Positions 55,255 through 62,431 of a stretch of 64,000 nucleotides of DNA are shown piece by piece (the stretch's first letter is position 1; each line of letters begins with the position of its first letter). The notes beneath the pieces are model-generated. The model worked only from the letters and a program-made list of their open reading frames with translations. It made no database searches and was not told the DNA's origin. The translations under genes were made by a program, and so were the position numbers. Location of the stretch: positions 1 to 64,000 of the forward strand of contig JAUIGN010000006.1 of NCBI GenBank assembly GCA_030430075.1, given 5' to 3'. This stretch comes from a bacterium (GTDB lineage Bacteria; Planctomycetota; Planctomycetia; Pirellulales; Pirellulaceae).

Positions 55255-56205
55255 ATGCTCAGATCACGATCTTTGTCCTTCGTTCTCTTGTTCGGTCTTG
55301 TTGTCACGCCCACGCTGGCGGCCGAGTTGGCTGTCGAGCAGACGGAGGATGGAGTGACCGTGACGGTCGACGGCAAGCTGTTTACCCGCTATCTGATGAA
55401 GTCCGGCGCCAAACCAATTCTGTGGCCGGTGATGGGGCCAACCGGCAAAGAAATGACGCGGGCCTATCCGATGCGCAAGGCGGGCCCCGATGAGCGGGAC
55501 GACCACGTCCATCACCGCTCGTTCTGGTTCACTCACGGCGACGTCAACGGCGTTGACTTCTGGGCTGAAACGCCCGGCCATGGGAACATCGTCCATCGTG
55601 AGTTTGTCGAAGTTACCGGAGGCGACAAGGCGACCATCGTGACCAAGAACGATTGGGTCGGACCGGACGGCAAGAAGATCTGCGAAGACGTGCGCCGGCT
55701 GACGTTCGGGGCGGATCGCGATTCGCGGTGGGTCGACTTCGATGTGACCGTTACGGCCAGTGAAGGGGAGGTCAAGTTCGGCGATACCAAAGAAGGAAGC
55801 TTCGGCGTGCGGGTGGCAGGGCCGATGAAGGTAACCTCCAAGAAAGGGGGGACCATCATCAACAGCAATGGGCAGCGGGACGCGGGCGCCTGGGGGAAGG
55901 CGGCCAAGTGGGTTGACTACTCAGGTCCGGTCGCGGGCGAAACTGTCGGCGTTGCAATTCTCAACCATCCGTCCAGCTTTCGTTATCCGACCTACTGGCA
56001 TGTGAGAACCTACGGCCTGTTTACGGCCAACCCGTTCGGCCTGCATCACTTCAAGGGCTCGAACGATGTGGACGGATCGCACACCTTGAAGAAGGGCGAG
56101 TCGTTTACGTTACGGCATCGGGTTCTTTTCCATCGGGGCGACGCCCAAGAAGGGCGGGTCAGTGAGGCTTTTGCGGACTATGCGAGTCAGGACAAAGCGG
56201 GCTAA
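55255..56205 (+). CDS. PmoA/DUF6807-family secreted protein, 316 aa
   Basis: DUF6807 (named PmoA in databases) has no firm function; planctomycetes carry many copies. ATG 55255 gives MLRSRSLSFVLLFGLVVTPT, a signal peptide ending near LAAELAV; an ATG at 55228 is in frame. Family features are GPTGKEMTRAYPMR, DERDDHVHHRSFWFTHGDVN with a His pair near 90 and GVDFWAETPGHGNIVHREFV. Late in the chain ILNHPSSFRYPTYWHVRTYG and LFTANPFGLHHF are typical. Location is likely periplasmic or extracellular. Adjacent genes are also unassigned. Confidence 0.9.
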   Translation: MLRSRSLSFVLLFGLVVTPTLAAELAVEQTEDGVTVTVDGKLFTRYLMKSGAKPILWPVMGPTGKEMTRAYPMRKAGPDERDDHVHHRSFWFTHGDVNGVDFWAETPGHGNIVHREFVEVTGGDKATIVTKNDWVGPDGKKICEDVRRLTFGADRDSRWVDFDVTVTASEGEVKFGDTKEGSFGVRVAGPMKVTSKKGGTIINSNGQRDAGAWGKAAKWVDYSGPVAGETVGVAILNHPSSFRYPTYWHVRTYGLFTANPFGLHHFKGSNDVDGSHTLKKGESFTLRHRVLFHRGDAQEGRVSEAFADYASQDKAG

Positions 56206-56370
56206 TTTGTGCCGGTATATTTTGCGCGAACTTCTCCCCTTTCGCGGCAAAGCTATTTACCCCATTTAGCCGATAGTAACTCCTGCCGTTAGTCGCCCTA
56301 GACTTCCCCTGCTACCCACATCGCTGCGATTCTGCGCGCAGCGTTTTCTTGTTGAGGAGTTGCAATTCGC

Positions 56371-56667
56371 ATGTACGGAGACTCCATTCTGATCCAGAAC
56401 CTGGATGCGTTGCGCACGTTCGTTCACGAGATGATTTGCCATCAGAATGAATTGGAAGCGCACGTTTTTCCGACCACGGAACGTATTCTCGTTCGACGCG
56501 GCTTGCCGTGCGGCATTTTCTTTTGCCTGCACGGCCCTCGCAGCGTAAAGCTCACCGCCATCTGGGAAACCGATCGCAATTCGATCCTCTTCTACGGTTC
56601 CAACGGTGAACGGCTGCACAAGATCCACCTGAAAGGCGCCCCGGCTCTCCAGCCCATGGTGGCCTGA
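56371..56667 (+). CDS. Small conserved-looking protein, 98 aa
   Basis: I do not recognise a family. A GAGGAG site is 14 bases before ATG 56371. The protein has no signal peptide; it contains TFVHEMICHQNELEAHVFPT, an extended strand region and a Gly-rich turn (LHGPRSV). Its context is immediately upstream of csrA on the same strand (100 bases between), which suggests it may be co-transcribed and perhaps linked to CsrA control. Confidence 0.65.
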   Translation: MYGDSILIQNLDALRTFVHEMICHQNELEAHVFPTTERILVRRGLPCGIFFCLHGPRSVKLTAIWETDRNSILFYGSNGERLHKIHLKGAPALQPMVA

Positions 56668-56766
56668 GCCTCATCGCATTTTCTGCCCGGACAGGTGTTG
56701 ACCTGGTTGGTATACATAATTACACTCATATCTATACAAACGATCATCATACATGGAGGTATTGCG

Positions 56767-57063
56767 ATGTTGGTGTTGTCAAGGAGGGAACGCGAGCGTG
56801 TGCGGCTCGGAGAATCAATTGTCGTGACCGTTGTCCGCGTCTCGGGAGACAAGGTCAGGCTGGGGATCGAGGCACCGGCGGACGTGCTGGTGCTACGGGA
56901 CGAACTAGATCCTCAGGCACCGGTGGAGGTCGAGGTGGAGGTCGCGCCTTCGGCGACCCTCGGCAGCACGCCCGATCGAAAGCCCGGCAATGCCGTCGAG
57001 GCAGCCGCGACCCAGTCAGCCGCGACCCAGTCAGCCGCGCCGCTGGTCTCGATTGCCAAGTGA
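56767..57063 (+). CDS. csrA: CsrA-family RNA-binding regulator with C-terminal extension, 98 aa
   Basis: CsrA binds GGA motifs in mRNA leaders to control translation and stability. The start MLVLSRRERERVRLGESIVV is diagnostic; ATG 56767 has GGAGG 7 bases before it, and an upstream ATG at 56695 is not used. VTVVRVSGDKVRLGIEAPAD and VLVLRDEL follow, keeping the conserved Arg of the RNA-binding face. The usual protein is about 60 aa; here about 40 extra residues follow, acidic first and then Ala/Gln-rich with an AATQS repeat. The tail may be a spacer or have a role of its own. Paired with the small gene upstream. Confidence 0.93.
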   Translation: MLVLSRRERERVRLGESIVVTVVRVSGDKVRLGIEAPADVLVLRDELDPQAPVEVEVEVAPSATLGSTPDRKPGNAVEAAATQSAATQSAAPLVSIAK

Positions 57064-57113
57064 TGCGACGCGGCAGCTGAAATGTGATTGGCCGACCGAT
57101 CTGGAATCGCGCT

Positions 57114-57304
57114 TGCTCGTCGCAGGTCTCCAACCCCGCTCGTCGCAGGTCTCCAACCCTGCTCGGCGCGGGTCTCTGACCCCGCCGAAACGGCTGACCG
57201 AAGGTCTCCCATTCCCATTCCCATTCCCATTCCCATTCCCGCTCCCATTCCCGCTCCCATTCCCATTCCCATTCCCATTCCCATTCCCATTCCCATTCCC
57301 ATTG
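57114..57304 (-). repeat. Interspersed repeat alpha, copy D, with hexanucleotide microsatellite
   Basis: On the minus strand the 50-bp core (57209-57160) has three changes from copies A-C. Beyond it lie GAGACC units with tails. On the other side is an array of about 15 CCCATT-type hexamers at 57207-57302 with CCCGCT interruptions. The array seems an expansion of the GGAATGGG portion that joins alpha units elsewhere. The element starts about 50 bases beyond the csrA stop, the same placement as A and B. Confidence 0.9.
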
Positions 57305-57538
57305 CAAGAAACGTATCATCGAATTTGTCGAGAATGGTTGCCGCACGTACCCAATACCGTTCCATTGCAGTTCGTAAGTCGTTGATTCACACCGATGCTC
57401 GCGGGCAGATCGGGGATGCCAGGTGGGATCATTAACCCGTTGTCAGTCAACACGTTGAGGATGCATTGACCGGATTGGAATTGAACGACATTGGAGCTAC
57501 GTGATCAGCTGCATGACGAACTGTGGCAGGGAAAACTC

Positions 57539-57568
57539 GGCCCCCTCACCTTCGGCCCCCTCACCTTC
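57539..57568. repeat. Two 15-bp tandem units
   Basis: GGCCCCCTCACCTTC is repeated twice, followed by a partial unit, in the intergenic region between csrA and the DUF1501 gene. Confidence 0.7.
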
Positions 57569-57618
57569 GGCCCTGGACACGCTGGGGGCGAGGGTGACAG
57601 TGTGGTCGGTGCGGCATG

Positions 57619-57782
57619 ACACAATTCAGTGCAAGTTATGGTGCCACAGTTGATGGTGCCACAGTCGTTTGCGGCGAACTTTCCCAACAGCACCGCGCGT
57701 ATCAGCCGGAACGGGGTAGTGTCCGAATTTGTGCTGCGATCAAAGCAACCGGGGCTAACGCCCATCGGCTGATGAAGAATTC
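57619..57782 (-). repeat. Interspersed repeat beta, copy 5
   Basis: On the minus strand it begins CATCAGCCGATGGGCGTTAG near 57772. A 1-base insertion in the middle shifts the frame, and a small direct duplication (TGATGGTGCCACAGT) is present. It lies about 320 bases from alpha copy D, with the same relative order as in loci 1 and 3. Confidence 0.85.
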
Positions 57783-57903
57783 GCACCAAACCTGCATCCA
57801 TTCTCACCAAATCGTGAATGCCCTCGGAAAGTCGATGCTAGCTGGATGGCTTGTCGCGGGCGGCAGCGGGTTGGGATGAGTCATGCACGATGAACAATTG
57901 TCA

Positions 57904-57932
57904 GAACGGCCGGCGTTTCTCGCCGGCCGTTC
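57904..57932. terminator. Strong 12-bp palindromic hairpin
   Basis: GAACGGCCGGCG and CGCCGGCCGTTC pair perfectly around TTTCT, with GGCGTTTCTT beyond. It is an efficient hairpin, either a terminator for something on the plus strand or a palindromic repeat. No gene is seen immediately before it. Confidence 0.6.
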
Positions 57933-58392
57933 GGCGTTTCTTGGCTTTCCCGTGCTCTGGCAGCTCGCCCCCACATCTCCACACTCGGAGATCCCTCGTG
58001 CCACCGGTACCTCGTGCCACCGGTAACAATACGCGGGCGACCGTGCGCCCCTGCATCAGAGGGTCTCGAACGGCTGGCGTGAATCGCTTGCGGCGGACCT
58101 TGATTTCGACAGAAAAGCAGGTCGGTGATTGACGTGCCATTTTGAGCTGGCTATCATCTCTCTTGATTAATCGAAATAGATTGATTCGATGGCTTGGATC
58201 GTCCGAACATTGCTTCAACCGCATGTTGGATGACGGTTAGCGCGAGTTGTCGGGTCATTCTAGATGTTCCGCGAGCGGAACCCCGCCTTAATCTCCCGCC
58301 TGATTTTCGATTGCCGCCGATGCTGTTCGATTTTCGTACTCAGGATTGAATTGCGCGGTCAAACCCGGCCCCTATTTGATGGAGAAACGTCA
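57933..58392. other. Intergenic region before the DUF1501 gene
   Basis: No gene is supported. A run near 58150 is less GC-rich (TGATTAATCGAAATAGATTG) and could contain the promoter for the DUF1501 operon. Confidence 0.45.
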
Positions 58393-59697
58393 ATGGCCTG
58401 TAAGGGAAATCCACTTAGTCGTCGTAGCTTCTTGACTGTTGGTGCAGTTGGCGGGATGGGCCTGACCTTGGCTGACCTGCTGTCGGTCCGAGAAGCCCGC
58501 GCCGACCTCAAACACTACGATTTCATCGAAGCCAAAGCCAAGAGTTGCATCCACGTCTATTTGCCTGGCGGGATGGCACACCAGGAGTCGTTTGATCCGA
58601 AGCCGTTCTCGCCGATCGAGTATCGGGGCGAGATGGGGACGATCAAGACGAATACCGGAGAAGTCGTCAGCGAAGCGATTCCTCAGTTGGCCAAGATTGC
58701 CGACAAGATCGCCATCATTCGTTCGATGTCGCACGGCGAGGCGGCACACGAGCGGGGCACGCACAATATGTTCACCGGGTATCGGCCCAGTCCGGCACTC
58801 ACGTTCCCCAGTTTTGGTAGCATCATCAGCCATCAGTATGGCCCCCGTGAGAACCTGCCGCCCTACGTCTGTGTGCCGAATCAGCCCAATGAATATGCGG
58901 GAACCGGCTACCTGAGTTCGTCGTTCGCGCCGTTCAGCCTCGGTTCGGATCCGGCCTCGGGTGGATTCAAGGTGCGTGATCTGAATCTTCCTAACGGTGT
59001 CGATAACGATCGATTCGCTCGTCGTCGGTCGGCCCTGGAGGCAGTCAACTACTACTTCCAGCAGCGAGACAAGTCGGACAACGTGGGTGCCATGAGCACG
59101 TTCTACGAGCGGGCTTACAGCATGATCAGCTCGAAGAAGGCGCGTGAAGCGTTTGACATCAACAAAGAAGATGGCAAGCTCCGCGATGCATACGGTCGGA
59201 ACACGGCCGGTCAGCGCCTGTTGATGGCCCGCCGGTTGGTCGAAGCGGGTGTCCGCATGGTGACCCTGACCTACGGTGGCTGGGACATGCACAGCAACAT
59301 CACGCGCAGCATGAAAAGCCAGATGCCGGCCCTCGATCAAGGCTTGGCGATGCTCGTCAAAGACCTCGATCAGCGGGGCCTGCTGGACAGCACCCTGATC
59401 ATGGTCTCCAGCGAATTCGGTCGGACGCCGAAGATCAACGCCACGGCTGGACGCGATCACTGGCCCAAGGTGTTCAGTGTGATGATGGCCGGCGGCGGTG
59501 TCAAAGGTGGCACGATCTACGGTTCGTCGAATGCGATTGCTTCCGAGCCGGAAGACGATCCGGTTGGACCGGAAGCCCTGGCGTCGACCATGTATCACCA
59601 GATGGGCATCATCTCCGACAAGGAGATCATGGCGCCCGGTGACCGGCCCATCGAAATCGTCAACGGCGGGACGGTCTTGAAGGGCTTAATCAGCTAG
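58393..59697 (+). CDS. DUF1501 secreted protein, 434 aa
   Basis: ATG 58393 (GGAG 8 bases upstream) gives MACKGNPLSRRSFLTVGAVG, a Tat-type signal with R10-R11 and a hydrophobic run. Downstream are CIHVYLPGGMAHQESFDPKP, IAIIRSMSHGEAAHERGTHN, and the block MVSSEFGRTPKINATAGRDH near 340-365. Shorter than the other two copies in the window. It heads the third unit with a PPC-domain gene and a DUF1549 gene, an order reversed relative to the other two pairs. Confidence 0.93.
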   Translation: MACKGNPLSRRSFLTVGAVGGMGLTLADLLSVREARADLKHYDFIEAKAKSCIHVYLPGGMAHQESFDPKPFSPIEYRGEMGTIKTNTGEVVSEAIPQLAKIADKIAIIRSMSHGEAAHERGTHNMFTGYRPSPALTFPSFGSIISHQYGPRENLPPYVCVPNQPNEYAGTGYLSSSFAPFSLGSDPASGGFKVRDLNLPNGVDNDRFARRRSALEAVNYYFQQRDKSDNVGAMSTFYERAYSMISSKKAREAFDINKEDGKLRDAYGRNTAGQRLLMARRLVEAGVRMVTLTYGGWDMHSNITRSMKSQMPALDQGLAMLVKDLDQRGLLDSTLIMVSSEFGRTPKINATAGRDHWPKVFSVMMAGGGVKGGTIYGSSNAIASEPEDDPVGPEALASTMYHQMGIISDKEIMAPGDRPIEIVNGGTVLKGLIS

Positions 59698-59715
59698 GAC
59701 GAGAAAGCTGGATGG

Positions 59716-59747
59716 CGGTTCGGCGGAGATTTTTCTCCGCCGAACCG
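59716..59747. terminator. 14-bp perfect intercistronic hairpin
   Basis: CGGTTCGGCGGAGA and TCTCCGCCGAACCG pair perfectly around TTTT, about 20 bases after the DUF1501 stop. No T run follows, so it may attenuate or stabilise the mRNA rather than terminate fully before the PPC gene. Confidence 0.75.
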
Positions 59748-59841
59748 TGCCATTCCTGCTCTCCGCTGATTACAATTGATTCACATCTGACTCGCCTCGT
59801 ACGCCCACCCCACCCTCCCTCCTGACCTGCTTGAGGTTGTC

Positions 59842-62304
59842 ATGAGTCGCCTTGCGAATGTATTTCTTGCGGCAGTTTGCGGTCTTGCCGTCTCCGTCTC
59901 CCTGTCGTCGGTCGCCACCGCCGTTCAGCCATCGTTGGGAGCGATCACCCCATACGGAATTCAACGCGGAACGGACATCGAGGTTCAGTTCAGCGGTGCC
60001 CGCCTGGGCGAGGCCGAGAACCTGCTCCTCTATTCGCCGGGGATCACGGTCAACAAGATCGAGAAGGTCAACGACAACGCTGTCAAGGCCGCGCTCACCG
60101 TGGCTCCCGAGTGTCGGATGGGCATCCATGCGGTGCGTGTGCAGACCCGCATGGGGGTTAGCAACCTCCGCACGTTTTCCGTGGGCGCCCTGCCGACGAT
60201 CGACGAGAAAGAGCCGAACAGCGAATTCACCGAACCGCAGCCGGTTGCCATGAATTCCTCCGTTAGCGGCGTCGTGCAAAACGAAGACGTCGACTATTTC
60301 GTCGTCGAAGCGAAGAAGGGCCAGCGGATCGTCGCCGAGCTGGAGGGGATTCGCTTGGGCAATAACGTGCTCTTCGATCCCTACCTGGCCATCTTGAACG
60401 AAGCGCGATTTGAACTTTCGCGAAGCGACGATGCGGCCCTTTTGCGACAAGATTGCCTGTGTGCGATCGTGGCACCCGAAGACGGTAAGTACATCGTTCA
60501 AATTCGTGAAAGCGCATACGGTGGAAACGGTAATTGCAAGTACCGGTTGCACGTCGGTTCGTTTCCTCGGCCGACCAGCGTACTGCCGGCCGGTGGGCGG
60601 CCTGGTGAAACGTTGGAGGTTCGTTGGATCGGCGACCCTGCCGGCGACTTTACCGAGAAGATCACCCTGCCCAACGAAGTTAATGACGACTACGGGCTGT
60701 TTGCCAAGGACGACCACGGCGTCGCCCCGTCCCCCAATAGAATCCGTGTCGTTGACCTGCAGAATACGCTCGAGGCCGAACCGAACAACGGTCGCGAGCA
60801 GGCCACTCCCGCCGTCGGCCCTGGTGCACTGAACGGCATCCTGGCCGAACCTGGCGACGTCGACTACTACAAATTCACCGCCAAGAAGGGCCAGCAGCTC
60901 GACGTGCGTGTGCATGCCCGTAAGACCCTTCGCTCGCCCCTCGATTCCGTGCTCTACATTCAAAACGACAAAGGGGGCAATGTCGCCAGCAACGACGACA
61001 GCGGTGGTCCTGACAGCTATGTTCGCTTCAACCCGCCCGCGGACGGCGAGTACTTTGTGTTGATCCGGGATCACCTGGACGCGGGTGGGCCCGATTATGC
61101 TTATCGGGTAGAGCTTTCTCCGGTTGAACGGGTAACCACGGTTTCATTGCCGGAAAAACAGCGTTATGTACCCACGACGATGACGGTCCACCGGGGTAAC
61201 CGCACGGCCATGATGGTTAACGCATCGCGGGCCAACTGGGGCGGCGAGCTGCAGCTTCAAGTCGAAGGGATGCCGCCTGGCATGGCGTTAGTTGCTCCCG
61301 TCATGCCGGCCAACCGCTCCACGGTCCCCGTCGTGTTCACGGCGGAGGCCGACGCCCCGACTGGTGGCGCCCTGGCCGACCTGATCGGGACACCCGTCGA
61401 CGAGAAGTTGCAGGTCCCTAGCAAGTTCTACCAGCGTACGATGTTGGTGCGGGGCCGGAACAACCGCGACGTCTGGGGTCACGATTCCGACCGCGTCGCG
61501 ATCTCGCTGGCCGATGAAGCCCCGTTCAAGATCGAGATTGTGCAGCCCAAGGTTCCTATCGTTCGCAATGGAAACATGGGGCTCAAGATCGTAGCCACGC
61601 GAAAGGAAGGCTACGAGGCGGCGATCCGCGTCCGTATGTTGTACAACCCTCCCGGAATCGGTTCGTCCGGCTCGATCTCGATTCCCCAGGGTAAGAACGA
61701 AGCCGTCATTCCGGTGACCGCCAACAACGGCGCGGCGATCGGCAAGTGGCCGATTGCGGTCCGCGCGACGGCCGCCCATGCGGGTGGTACGATCGAGACG
61801 TCCAGTCAGATGGCCGAATTGGAGATTGCCGATTCCTTCTTCGGATTCGCGTTCACAAAGGCTGCTGGAGAGTTGGGGCAGGAGACCGCGCTGGTTGTCA
61901 ACATCGAGAAGAAGGCCGACTTCACGGAGCCTTGTAAGGTCGAGCTGTTGGGTCTCCCCGCGAAGACGTCGACGGCGGCCCCGGTCACGATCACGAAAGA
62001 TTCGACGGAGATGATCTTTCCGATCAAGATTGAAAACGACGCCAAGCCCAATACCTACAAGTCGCTGGTATGCCGCGCGACGATCGAACGAGACGGCGAG
62101 CTGATCACGCACACCTTGGGTGGTGGTGAGCTGCGAGTCGACAAACCGATCCCACCGAAGGTGACCGCGAAGCCGAAGCCCAAACCGGCTGCCACGCCGG
62201 CCCCCAAGCCGGTGGTCGCGAAGGCGGCTCCGAAGAAGCCCCTTTCGCGGCTTGAACAACTGCGCAAGGCGCGGCGGGAAGCTGCGGGCGGAGGCGGCGA
62301 ATAG
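59842..62304 (+). CDS. Secreted PPC-domain (pre-peptidase C-terminal) protein, 820 aa
   Basis: ATG 59842 gives MSRLANVFLAAVCGLAVSVS, a signal peptide ending near VATAVQP. Two PPC-like beta domains are visible: DEKEPNSEFTEPQPVAMNSS, NEDVDYFVVEAKKGQRI and then EAEPNNGREQATPAVGPGAL, GDVDYYKFTAKKGQQLDVRV. An Ig-like or IPT-type N-terminal domain and further beta segments follow. The C-terminal 50 residues are a Lys/Pro/Ala-rich tail (KPKPKPAATPAPKPV) and LSRLEQLRKARREAA. No catalytic motif is seen. Its placement between DUF1501 and a DUF1549 gene suggests a carrier or binding role in the same system. Confidence 0.88.
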   Translation: MSRLANVFLAAVCGLAVSVSLSSVATAVQPSLGAITPYGIQRGTDIEVQFSGARLGEAENLLLYSPGITVNKIEKVNDNAVKAALTVAPECRMGIHAVRVQTRMGVSNLRTFSVGALPTIDEKEPNSEFTEPQPVAMNSSVSGVVQNEDVDYFVVEAKKGQRIVAELEGIRLGNNVLFDPYLAILNEARFELSRSDDAALLRQDCLCAIVAPEDGKYIVQIRESAYGGNGNCKYRLHVGSFPRPTSVLPAGGRPGETLEVRWIGDPAGDFTEKITLPNEVNDDYGLFAKDDHGVAPSPNRIRVVDLQNTLEAEPNNGREQATPAVGPGALNGILAEPGDVDYYKFTAKKGQQLDVRVHARKTLRSPLDSVLYIQNDKGGNVASNDDSGGPDSYVRFNPPADGEYFVLIRDHLDAGGPDYAYRVELSPVERVTTVSLPEKQRYVPTTMTVHRGNRTAMMVNASRANWGGELQLQVEGMPPGMALVAPVMPANRSTVPVVFTAEADAPTGGALADLIGTPVDEKLQVPSKFYQRTMLVRGRNNRDVWGHDSDRVAISLADEAPFKIEIVQPKVPIVRNGNMGLKIVATRKEGYEAAIRVRMLYNPPGIGSSGSISIPQGKNEAVIPVTANNGAAIGKWPIAVRATAAHAGGTIETSSQMAELEIADSFFGFAFTKAAGELGQETALVVNIEKKADFTEPCKVELLGLPAKTSTAAPVTITKDSTEMIFPIKIENDAKPNTYKSLVCRATIERDGELITHTLGGGELRVDKPIPPKVTAKPKPKPAATPAPKPVVAKAAPKKPLSRLEQLRKARREAAGGGGE

Positions 62305-62431
62305 CCCTTCCCGACAAAGACCTCGGTCACCCACCGCTCGCAGCCTGCCGCATTGAACTGCGTGCGTGGTCGGTGATTTCACGCCACTCGATTCAGCTAT
62401 CACGTAGCGAGCGTAAGACAAGGAGAACACC

